Source: Limosilactobacillus caviae
GTDB lineage: Bacteria > Bacillota > Bacilli > Lactobacillales > Lactobacillaceae
NCBI RefSeq assembly: GCF_014635905.1
Contig: NZ_BMDS01000006.1
Coordinates: 1-64,000, forward strand
Length of the DNA stretch: 64,000 bases
Direction of reading: 5' to 3'
In this document: piece by piece, positions 39,359 to 47,815 of the stretch
Layout of the letters: each line of letters begins with the position of its first letter
Position numbering within the stretch: position 1 is the stretch's first letter
Notes under the pieces: model-generated
Told to the model about the DNA's origin: nothing
Seen by the model: the letters and a program-made list of their open reading frames with translations, nothing else
The model's database searches: none
Program-made: the position numbers and the translations under genes

Positions 39359-41167
39359 TTAATTTGTCATTTTTCGCGCTTTTAGTGCCCACAAAATTGA
39401 AACAGTGTCGATTACTTCTTGTAACATTGCCCCTAAGAATGCCGGAATAATTCCTGTGCTGGCAATAAGCATTAGGATAGTACAAATGGCAATACCGATT
39501 AAAACGGCTTGCTTTGCAATTTTCAGGGTTTCTTGGGAAATTGTAACTGCTTTTGCAACTCGTGAAAGATCATCTTTGAGGATAACAACGGCAGCGGATT
39601 CACTAGCGGCTGTTGATCCATGAGCGCCCATTGCAATGCCAACATCAGCTGTTACTAAGGAAGGCGCGTCATTGACCCCATCGCCAACCATGAAAACAGG
39701 ATGTTCAGTAGTAGGGATAGCTTTTAATGCTTCGATTTTATCTTGAGGAAGCAAGTCGGCTTTTACTTGGGTGATGCCGACTTGTTGCGCAACCTTATCT
39801 GCAATAACTGCTTGATCTCCAGTAAGCATTAATAAGTTGGTAACGCCGAGTTCTTTTAACCGTTGCATTGTTTGCTTTGCTTCTGGACGAATGTGGTCTG
39901 TAAAAGTAATAGCACCGTAGTATTGACCGTCAACACTAATATAGATAGCCGTTGATGCGACCATTCGATCAATGTTTTTCGGCGATACAAATTTTAATTT
40001 ACCAACCTTAACATCATGGCCGTCAACGGTTGCTACAATTCCCTTCCCGGTTATCTCTTCAAGCTGGTCTACCGGAGATAAGGAGATATTATCAGCTGTT
40101 GCATAGGAAAGCAGGGACCGTGCTAAGATGTGCGATGATTGTTGTTCTGCACTTGCGGCGTAATGTAGGAGCTGTGTTGGATCGATTTGTTCTGCTGCTA
40201 AAATTTTATCGACGGTTAACTGCCCGCTGGTAATAGTCCCCGTTTTATCAAAGGCTCCCGTTTTTGCAGCGGCAAGTTTTTCAAGGACACTTCCTGTTTT
40301 TACAACAATTCCGTTCCGTGATGCCCTGCTCATACCGGATACCATTGCCACAGGTGCCGCTAAGATTAATGGACACGGAGAAGCAACAACTAAGACTTCC
40401 GCAAAACGCTCTGGTCGACCAGATAATGCCCAGGCAACCAAAGAGATAATAATCGCAATAATTGTAAATGGGACAGCATAACGATCAGCAAGCCGAACAA
40501 AATGCGCAGGGGTTGATTCTGCTTCCTTAACAAGTTTAACAAGCTGCTGGTATTGACTATCTTTTGCCAGCTTAGTTACTTGCAAGGTAATGGCGTGGTC
40601 GCCGTTAACTGATCCTGACATTACTTCATCGCCGGTTGCTTTTGAAACTGGCCGTGACTCACCGGTTAACGAGGACTCATCAAATAATCCGCTCCCCTTT
40701 TTAATAAATCCATCGACTGGAACTAGTTCACCCGGCTTGACGGTTATTAGGTCATTAACCTTAACATCGTTGACAGGGATATCCTTGGTTTCGTTATTAC
40801 ATATTAAGTGTGCTGTATGAGGAGAATTATCAAGGAGGGCTTTAAGCTCAGTATTTGCTTTTTTAGCTGCATAGTCCTCAAGTGCATCTCCGCCAGTAAG
40901 CATTACTAAGATGACCATTGCTGCCCAGTATTCACTGACAGAAAGGGTTGCAACAACTGCCAAAATAGCGAGTAGGTCAACCCCGTATTTGCCGCTACGG
41001 AGAGTTTTAATCATCCCAATAAACATTGAGAATGCAACAATTGCCCCGACGATTGTTACCAAAATTTGTGCTAGTAATTGCTGGTGAAAGGCGAATTGCA
41101 GTATAACCGCAATTGCAGCAATGACTAAAATAGTTATTAACTTTTGCTTATTGGAAAATTTTTTCAT
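39359..41167 (-). CDS. P1B-type heavy-metal ATPase
   Basis: This 602-residue P-type ATPase lacks an N-terminal metal-binding domain. It has the membrane metal motif SPCP (VASPCPLILAAPVAM), phosphorylation DKTGTIT, actuator SGESRPV-like TGESRPVSK and hinge MVGDGVNDAPSL. The SPC motif and the short N-terminus suggest the P1B-4 group (Co, Fe or Zn exporters). The invariant HP dipeptide of the nucleotide site is HI here (SSHILARSL), and the last helix reads LQEVIDTVSILWAL instead of HEGxT. It exports a transition metal; which one is not clear. Confidence 0.85.
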   Translation of the reverse strand: MKKFSNKQKLITILVIAAIAVILQFAFHQQLLAQILVTIVGAIVAFSMFIGMIKTLRSGKYGVDLLAILAVVATLSVSEYWAAMVILVMLTGGDALEDYAAKKANTELKALLDNSPHTAHLICNNETKDIPVNDVKVNDLITVKPGELVPVDGFIKKGSGLFDESSLTGESRPVSKATGDEVMSGSVNGDHAITLQVTKLAKDSQYQQLVKLVKEAESTPAHFVRLADRYAVPFTIIAIIISLVAWALSGRPERFAEVLVVASPCPLILAAPVAMVSGMSRASRNGIVVKTGSVLEKLAAAKTGAFDKTGTITSGQLTVDKILAAEQIDPTQLLHYAASAEQQSSHILARSLLSYATADNISLSPVDQLEEITGKGIVATVDGHDVKVGKLKFVSPKNIDRMVASTAIYISVDGQYYGAITFTDHIRPEAKQTMQRLKELGVTNLLMLTGDQAVIADKVAQQVGITQVKADLLPQDKIEALKAIPTTEHPVFMVGDGVNDAPSLVTADVGIAMGAHGSTAASESAAVVILKDDLSRVAKAVTISQETLKIAKQAVLIGIAICTILMLIASTGIIPAFLGAMLQEVIDTVSILWALKARKMTN

Positions 41168-41285
41168 GGCAACCTCCCGAAACTTAATTGGTTATCTTTA
41201 TTATAAGGTTTTTGTTAGAAGAAGGTGAACTATTATAAGAAAAAAGGGAACTTCTAGTATCAAAATATTTAATCTTTAATGATAC

Positions 41286-41312
41286 ATAAAGAGGCTAGGA
41301 AATATCCCAGCC
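41286..41312 (-). terminator. Terminator of the small gene at 41397
   Basis: On the - strand GGCTGGGATATTTCCTAGCC forms an eight-pair stem (41312-41293) followed by TCTTTATG. Confidence 0.65.
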
Positions 41313-41396
41313 CCGTTACTATTTTAAGGATTAAAATACTACAGTACGGTCGCCATTTAGTCATTCTTGAGATAGTTATAGCCCATGTATCGCTTG

Positions 41397-41528
41397 TTAA
41401 CGATGATACCGAGAATAAATTGCAATTCCCATAATTAAAATTAATACCAGCGCGGCTACTTGAGGATTAGTCTTAAATAGTTCATGCATTGCGTGAATCT
41501 GTCCGATACCAAGAGGCGGAATAAACAT
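41397..41528 (-). CDS. 43-residue membrane protein
   Basis: ATG at 41528 is preceded seven bases upstream by AAAGGGGA. The product starts MFIPPLGIGQIHAMHELFKT, has one helix (VAALVLILIMGIAIY) and ends in a basic tail (SRYHR). It is followed by its own terminator and lies 24 bases after the stop of the NmrA-like gene, on the same strand, so it may be the last gene of that operon. Family not recognised. Confidence 0.6.
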   Translation of the reverse strand: MFIPPLGIGQIHAMHELFKTNPQVAALVLILIMGIAIYSRYHR

Positions 41529-41552
41529 CTGAATGTCCCCTTTCGCGAATAA

Positions 41553-42407
41553 TTAGTAGTTTTTATTTAGGAATTCTTCCATATCCGTTGGCTCGTGTCC
41601 AGTGATATGCGCAAAATCATTAGTGACTTTATCCATTAGTCCCATGGCACCAGCTTGATACATTGAGGCAAGCTCTTTACCATCGCCTTCAGCAGCATAA
41701 ATTTCAGCAAATCGCTTGACGGTAACCGGTGAGTAGCCGATCTCTTTTCCAGTAACATTAGTCATAATATAACTAAGCTCGGGCATCGTGTAATTTTGGC
41801 TCATGGTAAGGAGATAGTTTTGTCCTTTATCTCTTAAGTACGGTTTGACTGCAACGTTAGCAATTGCCTCAGCACTATCTTGCCGGGAAATAAAACTCAT
41901 TGCTTGATCGCCGACAGGGTAAATAATGTTGTGCCGCTCGATTAGTTCAGGGAGATAAGGAACTAGCGGGTCAGCATATAGTGAATTTTTAACAACCGCA
42001 TACTTAAGTCCGGAACTAGCAAGCCGTGCAGGCAAGTAAGCGTAGTAACCAGCCATTTGAAATGGATTATTGTACTGGTCAGCGATGAAACTAACGTCAA
42101 CAAGATTATGAACGCCAGCTTTAAGCATTGCAGTTAATGAATTTTCAAATTCGTCAATTCGGTCCTTAACTAAGTAGGTAATGCTTGGGATATAAATAAC
42201 TACATCAATTCCGGTGAATGCGGTTGTCATCATATCAACATCATGGTAGTCAATTGCGGCGATTTCGTATCCTGCGTCTTTAAATTGAGCAGCTTTTGCC
42301 GGATTGTGAACACCAACGCGGATACTTTCTGGGGCGGTAAGTTTACTTAATTGCTTAACAACGTGTTGACCAAGATGTCCTGTTGCACCGGTAACCATAT
42401 ATTTCAT
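41553..42407 (-). CDS. NmrA-like NAD(P)-dependent oxidoreductase
   Basis: This 284-residue atypical SDR starts YMVTGATGHLGQHVVKQL and contains VRVGVHNPAKA and GIDVVIYIPS, the pattern of the NmrA/QorB quinone-reductase branch. It is encoded two bases after the Rrf2 regulator gene, same strand, and is therefore its probable target. The substrate is likely a quinone or similar electrophile, by analogy only. Confidence 0.83.
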   Translation of the reverse strand: MKYMVTGATGHLGQHVVKQLSKLTAPESIRVGVHNPAKAAQFKDAGYEIAAIDYHDVDMMTTAFTGIDVVIYIPSITYLVKDRIDEFENSLTAMLKAGVHNLVDVSFIADQYNNPFQMAGYYAYLPARLASSGLKYAVVKNSLYADPLVPYLPELIERHNIIYPVGDQAMSFISRQDSAEAIANVAVKPYLRDKGQNYLLTMSQNYTMPELSYIMTNVTGKEIGYSPVTVKRFAEIYAAEGDGKELASMYQAGAMGLMDKVTNDFAHITGHEPTDMEEFLNKNY

Positions 42408-42409
42408 TC

Positions 42410-42853
42410 TTAATTCCTTCTTTCTTTTTCCGCTTGCTTGACGCGAATCGTGTTGATTACATCTTGCAAACTAGTAGTTGCGAGTTTAGCTTTAGCGGCT
42501 ATTTCTGCTTGCTGGTAGAATCCTTCAAGTGCCTCTTGAATATTACCGCCAACAATGCATTGCGGATTAGTTCGTTCATCAATTGTAAAGAGGTGGGCAT
42601 CTCCTTCAATCGCAAGAAAAACATCATAAAGCGAGATATCTTTAGGTGATTTTGCAAGCTCTGGATCTGCTGTACCGTGGACAGTATTGATTAATCCGGC
42701 TTTATGTAACGCGCTCATCAATCGGCGAACAACGACTGGCGAAGTCTCGATACTGCTAGCGATGTTGCTGCTTGTTAATGGGATAAGGCCGTGATAAATG
42801 TCGATAAAAGCAAGAATATGAATACTGTCACTAAAGCGAGTTGAAATTTTCAT
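42410..42853 (-). CDS. Rrf2-family regulator
   Basis: The 147-residue protein has the Rrf2 winged helix (SDSIHILAFIDIY, LTSSNIASSIETSPVVVRRLMSALHKAGLINTVHG) and the typical SLYDVFLAIEG. It has a single Cys (NPQCIVGG) in place of the three used by IscR/NsrR for a cluster, so iron-sulfur binding is unlikely. It is the first gene of an operon with the NmrA-like enzyme and diverges from the OpuC operon; shared inverted promoter elements lie between. Confidence 0.85.
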   Translation of the reverse strand: MKISTRFSDSIHILAFIDIYHGLIPLTSSNIASSIETSPVVVRRLMSALHKAGLINTVHGTADPELAKSPKDISLYDVFLAIEGDAHLFTIDERTNPQCIVGGNIQEALEGFYQQAEIAAKAKLATTSLQDVINTIRVKQAEKERRN

Positions 42854-42875
42854 ATTATCATTCCTTTAATAGTGA

Positions 42876-42954
42876 TTGTAATTTAATCAGTTACATGATG
42901 TCAAGGGGATTAAATTGTTGTTACCTTGACAATAACACTTTTCAATTATAGTAT
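42876..42954. promoter_or_regulatory. Back-to-back promoters with an inverted repeat
   Basis: Minus strand: TTGACA (42904-42899), 17-base spacer, TTACAA (42881-42876). Plus strand: TTGACA (42926-42931), 17-base spacer, TAGTAT (42949-42954). The two -35 boxes form the arms of GTCAAGG/CCTTGAC, separated by 17 bases. The Rrf2 protein could control both directions from here. Confidence 0.7.
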
Positions 42955-43002
42955 TAATTTATTGATTGGAACTATTTTAGTTACAAGTTAGGAGAAAAGC
43001 AA

Positions 43003-43902
43003 ATGAAAATGAAAAAAGTTATTGCTCTTTCACTGTTAAGTCTTGCGGGTTTATTAGCAGGTACTACCATACCGTCAATCGCAAGTGCTGCCAGCAGTCG
43101 ACCGATTATTGTTGGTTCAAAAAATGTTTCAGAAAGTAAAACGGTTAGTGAGATCTATGCTCTTGCCTTAGAGCATGAAGGTTATAAGGTTACTCGGAAA
43201 CCAAATATTTCGAATAATGTGATTTTTAGTGCTACTCAAAAGGGTGAAGTTGATGTTTATCCTGATTATACTGGCACAATCGTTGAGGCATATCTTAAAA
43301 AGAAAGGAACCGGAAAAAGTGCTAGTCAGATGGCTAAATTAGCACATGACGGAATTCAAAAAGATGGGTTAACAACGTTCAAATATGCGCCAGGTGATAA
43401 TCGTCAAGGGGTAGCGATGCCGACTAAGGATGCGAAGAAATACCACATTACTAATTTAAGCGAATTGCAAAAAAACGCGAAGAAGATTAACTTTGCTTCC
43501 CAAGGTGAATTTGAAAAACGGGCTGATGCTTTACCAGAAATGAATAAGGTCTATGGCAAATTTGATTTTAAGTCAATTAAAGACTATGATGTCAACTTGC
43601 TTTACAAGATTATGGAACAAGGAAAAGCGCAGGCAGCTCCTGTTTCAACTACCGATGGGCAACTAGCAACCGGTAAATTTACCTTGTTAAAAGATAATAA
43701 GAATATTTGGCCGCCATATAATTTGGTTCCAGTAGTAAATAAAAAGGCTGCTAAAAGTCACCCTAAAATGGAACGGGCATTAAATAAAGTCGATGCTAAG
43801 TTAACAACGAAGCAACTGACCAATCTAAATAAAAAAGTTAATGTTAACGGGCAAAATTACAAGACGGTTGCTAAAAATTGGTATAATCAAAATATAAAAT
43901 AA
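43003..43902 (+). CDS. opuCC: Osmoprotectant ABC transporter, binding protein
   Basis: This 299-residue protein has a Sec signal (KVIALSLLSLAGLLAGTTIPSI-type, cleavage near SAASS) and the glycine betaine/carnitine/choline binding fold (PIIVGSKNVSESKTVSEIYA, DVYPDYTGTIVEAY, then NIWPPYNLVPVV). There is no lipobox Cys, unusual for a Gram-positive binding protein, so retention may depend on contact with the permease. It is the first of four co-directional transporter genes. AGGAG precedes the ATG. Confidence 0.87.
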   Translation: MKMKKVIALSLLSLAGLLAGTTIPSIASAASSRPIIVGSKNVSESKTVSEIYALALEHEGYKVTRKPNISNNVIFSATQKGEVDVYPDYTGTIVEAYLKKKGTGKSASQMAKLAHDGIQKDGLTTFKYAPGDNRQGVAMPTKDAKKYHITNLSELQKNAKKINFASQGEFEKRADALPEMNKVYGKFDFKSIKDYDVNLLYKIMEQGKAQAAPVSTTDGQLATGKFTLLKDNKNIWPPYNLVPVVNKKAAKSHPKMERALNKVDAKLTTKQLTNLNKKVNVNGQNYKTVAKNWYNQNIK

Positions 43903-43981
43903 GGTTAACAAGGGGCGGATAGCTAGTGTTCGTAACTAGGTATTTGCTCCTTCATTATAGGCATGAATAGGGAGTGGTAGA

Positions 43982-44632
43982 TTGCTAGATCAGATTATTC
44001 AATACTTTCAGACGAATAGCGGGCAGTACTGGCAATATGTTGGTCAGCATATTTTCCTTACCGTTGTAACATTGGTGATTTCGATGGTTATTGCTCTGCC
44101 ATTAGGGTATATCGGATCACGGATTAAACCTGTCGCCCGTTTTTGCGTGATGTTTGCGCAGGTGTTACGGATTATTCCTAGCTTGGCGTTGTTATTCTTG
44201 CTGATTCCATTTATTGGAACAGGGATTGTCCCCGCCTTAATTGCGCTGATTGTCCTGGCTCTTCCGCCGTTATTAATCAATACAATCCTCGGGTTCAATG
44301 AAGTTAGTCCGCTTTATAAGGAAGTTGGGACAGCACTTGGAATGAATCGGCAACAGTTACGACGTCAGATTGAAGTTCCGCTTGCATTACCGTATATTCT
44401 AAACGGGATAAAGTTAGCATTGGTTGAGATTATTGCTAGCGCGACTTTGGCAACTTATATCGGTGCTGGCGGATTAGGGACATTAATCTTTACGGGTTTG
44501 GGATTGTATGACATGAGCTACGTTGTGATTGGTGCGGCAAGTGTTGCAATTCTATCCTTATTTGCAATGATTAGTTTCGATTTTTTAATCAGAAAGGTAC
44601 AAATGCATGACAGAACCAATTATTCAATTTAA
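43982..44632 (+). CDS. opuCB: Osmoprotectant ABC transporter, permease 1
   Basis: The start is TTG at 43982 after GGGAG. The 216-residue permease has about six helices, with the ABC-contact loop EVGTALGMNRQQLRRQIEVPLALP (EAA motif). It follows the binding protein by 79 bases and overlaps the ATPase gene by 26 bases. Works with the second permease (45370) to form the membrane channel of an OpuC/ProU-type importer. Confidence 0.87.
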   Translation: MLDQIIQYFQTNSGQYWQYVGQHIFLTVVTLVISMVIALPLGYIGSRIKPVARFCVMFAQVLRIIPSLALLFLLIPFIGTGIVPALIALIVLALPPLLINTILGFNEVSPLYKEVGTALGMNRQQLRRQIEVPLALPYILNGIKLALVEIIASATLATYIGAGGLGTLIFTGLGLYDMSYVVIGAASVAILSLFAMISFDFLIRKVQMHDRTNYSI

Positions 44633-45377
44633 GCACGTTGAGAAATGTTTTAACGATAAAGTCGTGATTCCTGATCTCAGCTTTACGGTTAATAAGGGTG
44701 AATTTGTTACAATCCTCGGTTCCTCTGGTTCGGGGAAGACCACTACCTTGAAAATGGTTAACGGCCTAACAAAACCGAATGCTGGTGAAATATTGATTGA
44801 TGGACAAAACATTAATGAGCTTGATCTTGTAAAGTTGCGTCGGCATATGGGCTACGTTGTTCAACAAATTGGTTTATTTCCGCATATGACAATTGGTCAA
44901 AATATTTCAGTTGTTCCTAAGATGCTTCAATGGGGTAAGAAACAAATCAATGACCGGGTTAAAGAATTGCTAAAACTTGTCCAGCTGGCGCCCAATGAAT
45001 ATTTTGATCGTTACCCACAGCAACTATCAGGCGGACAGCAACAACGAGTGGGTGTAGCAAGAGCACTAGCAACTAATCCGCCCTATGTACTGTTTGATGA
45101 ACCATTTGGCGCACTGGATGCCTTAACTAGGCTAGAACTGCAACGTGAAGTAAAAAGAATTCACGCGTCATTAGCGGATAAAACGTTTATGTTTGTGACC
45201 CATGATATTAACGAAGCCCTATTTTTAGGTCAACGAGTAATGATTATGCATGAAGGACAAATTGCCCAGTTTGCGACCCCTGAGGAAATCGTTCGTCACC
45301 CAGCAACAGAATTTGTTGAACAGCTTTTGGGAACGGTGCGGCAAAATCAGCGGCTATGGAGGCAGCAATATGATTGA
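44607..45377 (+). CDS. opuCA: Osmoprotectant ABC transporter, ATPase
   Basis: The 256-residue ATPase has Walker A GSSGSGKTTTLK, signature LSGGQQQRVGVARALA, Walker B VLFDEPFGALD and the switch His in FVTHDINEAL. The C-terminal CBS domains of larger OpuCA proteins are missing, so osmotic sensing by CBS is unlikely here. AGAAAGG precedes the ATG inside the permease gene. Its stop overlaps the start of the second permease (TATGATTGA). Confidence 0.9.
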   Translation: MTEPIIQFKHVEKCFNDKVVIPDLSFTVNKGEFVTILGSSGSGKTTTLKMVNGLTKPNAGEILIDGQNINELDLVKLRRHMGYVVQQIGLFPHMTIGQNISVVPKMLQWGKKQINDRVKELLKLVQLAPNEYFDRYPQQLSGGQQQRVGVARALATNPPYVLFDEPFGALDALTRLELQREVKRIHASLADKTFMFVTHDINEALFLGQRVMIMHEGQIAQFATPEEIVRHPATEFVEQLLGTVRQNQRLWRQQYD

Positions 45378-46008
45378 GTATTGGAATGAAAATTGGTCAA
45401 CGATGCTTGATGATGTACAGCAACATGCCATAATGGTTCTTTCTTCATTAGTAATTGCATTGATTATTGCAGTTGTAATAATATTAGTATTTCTACGTCG
45501 AAAAACGTGGCTTGATAGTTTAATCTACTTCTTTTCACTTCTGTACTCAATTCCGAGCTTTGCGTTTTTTGCCTTATTATTACCGATTTCCGGATTAGGG
45601 ATGAAAACAGCGGTCATTGTTTTAACAATTTATTCTGAATATGTCCTGTTACGCTCTTTTATCACGGGTATTCGTGGTGTCGATCCGCAACTGATTGAGG
45701 TTGGTATTGGTATGGGGATGACTCCGCGGCAGGTTTTTCGTCAGATTCAGCTACCATTAGCATTACCGGCGATTTTTAGCGGGATTCAGGTAGCTTTAGC
45801 CTCGACCATGGCAATGGCAACGATTGCGGCAACCATTAACGCTGGTGGATTAGGGCAATTATTATTTGAAGGATTACAAGGCCAACAAGTAGTGCCAATT
45901 TTATGGGGAACAGTTTTAACAATGGCCTTAACATTGATTTGTGCAGGTTTTGTTCAGCTGATTTCGTGGCTATTATTACATCGGTGGAAAGGAGTGCTGG
46001 ATAAATGA
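45370..46008 (+). CDS. opuCD: Osmoprotectant ABC transporter, permease 2
   Basis: I start at ATG 45370 (IEYWNENWSTMLDDV), which overlaps the ATPase stop by eight bases and has GGAGG just upstream; this gives 212 residues. It has about five or six helices and the EAA loop VGIGMGMTPRQVFRQIQLPLALP. It pairs with permease 1. Its stop overlaps the next start (AAATGA). Confidence 0.87.
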   Translation: MIEYWNENWSTMLDDVQQHAIMVLSSLVIALIIAVVIILVFLRRKTWLDSLIYFFSLLYSIPSFAFFALLLPISGLGMKTAVIVLTIYSEYVLLRSFITGIRGVDPQLIEVGIGMGMTPRQVFRQIQLPLALPAIFSGIQVALASTMAMATIAATINAGGLGQLLFEGLQGQQVVPILWGTVLTMALTLICAGFVQLISWLLLHRWKGVLDK

Positions 46009-46961
46009 AAGCAGTAGTGATTGAAAAAGCGGGTGGCCCTGATCAATTGATTTACCGGGATGTACCACGGCCAGTAGTAAAGCCGGGTTGGTCCTTAGTA
46101 AAGGTAATGGGATTTGGAATAAACCATTCAGAAATCTTCACTCGGAAGGGTTTATCACCATCTGTTAAGTTTCCGCGGATATTAGGAATCGAATGTGTAG
46201 GAATAATTGAAGATACTACTGATCCTAAACGACTGCCTCACGGACAAAAAGTTGTTTCTATTATGGGCGAAATGGGACGTGCCTTTGATGGTTCCTATGC
46301 CGAATATGTATTATTGCCTAATGAGCAAATCTATCCGGTGCGAACGAGCCTTAGTTGGGAAAAATTAGCAGCTGTACCCGAAACTTACTATACAGCTTAT
46401 GGTTCTCTTTTAAACTTACAACTAAATGAAAAAGATACTGTTTTAGTTCGAGGAGCAAGCAGTGGTGTAGGGATTGCTTTTCTTAAACTTGTCAACGCTC
46501 TTTATCCAAACATTCCAGTAGCTGGTTCTTCGCGTCATGAAGAGAAAAAGCAACAGCTTATGGATGCCGGGTATGACCAGATAGTGATTGAAAAAAACGG
46601 TAAGTTAGCAACAAACCGGGTTTTTAGTAAAATATTTGAGCTGGTAGGCCCAGCAACGATAAAAGACAGTTTTAACCACTTGCAGGAAAGAGGAATTATC
46701 TGTAGTAGCGGTCAGCTGGGTAATCAATGGTATCTTGAAAAGTTTGATCCGATAATTGACCTTGCTCCTAATTCGTATCTAACAAGTTTTTACTCAGATA
46801 ATGTTGATGAAGAAAAGTTAAACCAGCTTTTAGCGTTAATCACTGACAAAAAGATTGATGTAACACCAAATAAAGTCTTTCATCTTGACCAGCTTCCTCA
46901 GGCTCATAAGTATCTTGAAAGTACGGACTCCCTTGGGAAAGTTGTCGTATTAAATAGTTGA
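46005..46961 (+). CDS. Zinc-independent alcohol dehydrogenase / quinone oxidoreductase
   Basis: The 318-residue MDR-family protein starts KAVVIEKAGGPDQLIYRDVP. It carries GINHSEIFTRKGLSP, GIECVGIIEDT and the NADPH motif VRGASSGVGIAFLKLVNAL. No zinc-binding cysteines are present. It overlaps the last osmolyte permease by four bases, so it is part of that operon, an odd partner for a transporter. It may act on an imported compound or simply share stress control. Confidence 0.83.
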   Translation: MKAVVIEKAGGPDQLIYRDVPRPVVKPGWSLVKVMGFGINHSEIFTRKGLSPSVKFPRILGIECVGIIEDTTDPKRLPHGQKVVSIMGEMGRAFDGSYAEYVLLPNEQIYPVRTSLSWEKLAAVPETYYTAYGSLLNLQLNEKDTVLVRGASSGVGIAFLKLVNALYPNIPVAGSSRHEEKKQQLMDAGYDQIVIEKNGKLATNRVFSKIFELVGPATIKDSFNHLQERGIICSSGQLGNQWYLEKFDPIIDLAPNSYLTSFYSDNVDEEKLNQLLALITDKKIDVTPNKVFHLDQLPQAHKYLESTDSLGKVVVLNS

Positions 46962-47031
46962 GCAAGAAATTAGGATATCCGCTGAATCTTCGTATAATTT
47001 AATTAGATAACGAAAATGAGGAGGCTGTTAA

Positions 47032-47463
47032 ATGGCTAAGGAAGATGACTTAAAACACTTGACGCCAATGCAATATGCCGTGACGCAAACAGGAGCGACT
47101 GAAGAGCCTTATAGTGGTAAATATGATCAATTTGATGAACCGGGGATTTACGTTGATGTGGTTAGCGGGGAACCATTATTTTCATCGCTGGATAAATACG
47201 ATGCTGGTTGCGGGTGGCCGGCATTTACTAAGCCGATTAAGAAACGCGTCTTAAAGGAAAAACGCGACCAATCGTTTGGAATGGAGCGAACAGAAGTAAG
47301 GAGCAAAGAAGCTGATTCGCATTTAGGTCATGTTTTTACGGATGGGCCAGCTGATCGGGGCGGTCTGCGCTACTGTATTAATTCCGCTGCCTTACGATTT
47401 ATCCCGGTTAATAAATTGCAAGAAGCAGGTTATGGTGAATACTTAAGTTTATTTGATAAATAA
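47032..47463 (+). CDS. msrB: Peptide-methionine (R)-S-oxide reductase
   Basis: This 143-residue enzyme repairs oxidised methionine. It has [20 protein letters not shown], the core [26 protein letters not shown] and the catalytic Cys in [12 protein letters not shown]. The two zinc-binding CxxC pairs found in some MsrB are absent. GAGGAGG-like site before the ATG; terminator follows. Confidence 0.95.
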   Translation: MAKEDDLKHLTPMQYAVTQTGATEEPYSGKYDQFDEPGIYVDVVSGEPLFSSLDKYDAGCGWPAFTKPIKKRVLKEKRDQSFGMERTEVRSKEADSHLGHVFTDGPADRGGLRYCINSAALRFIPVNKLQEAGYGEYLSLFDK

Positions 47464-47464
47464 T

Positions 47465-47512
47465 AAAAATGGAGAATCGATAAAGTTAGCTTTACCAATT
47501 CTCCATTTTTTA
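47465..47512 (+). terminator. Terminator of msrB
   Basis: AAAAATGGAGAAT pairs with ATTCTCCATTTTT around a ~22-base loop, followed by further T. Confidence 0.88.
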
Positions 47513-47573
47513 ATGTTAGGATAATCCAAGTAATTACCCGAATATTTTAGCCGCTTACCATTCCGAAAAGCTT

Positions 47574-47684
47574 TTAGTTGAACTTATGTTGGTGTTTACC
47601 ACCAATGAAGAGACTAGCAATTGAAGCTAAAAGAATGGCCGAGAAACTAACAACAGCGATTACATTACTTAATAATGACATCAT
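47574..47684 (-). CDS. 36-residue membrane peptide, family with 23562-23654
   Basis: ATG at 47684 follows AAGGGTG by about six to eight bases. The peptide starts MMSLLSNVIAVVSFSAILLA, continues as a membrane helix (SIASLFIGG) and ends KHQHKFN. The first 20 residues share 12 identities with the peptide at 23562-23654. Conservation of MMS-xx-SN-x-IA-x-VSF between unlinked copies supports both as genes. Function unknown; size and topology fit type I toxins or membrane-acting regulators. Confidence 0.68.
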   Translation of the reverse strand: MMSLLSNVIAVVSFSAILLASIASLFIGGKHQHKFN

Positions 47685-47815
47685 GGTAAACACCCTTTCT
47701 TAACTAATTAACTGTTATCGCTCTCAACACCTATATTATAACATTTACGACCAAAAATTGTTGAAAGGAAAGCTAATAATTTGGTAAGACTTTAGGTGAA
47801 AAACCTTAGCGAAAA

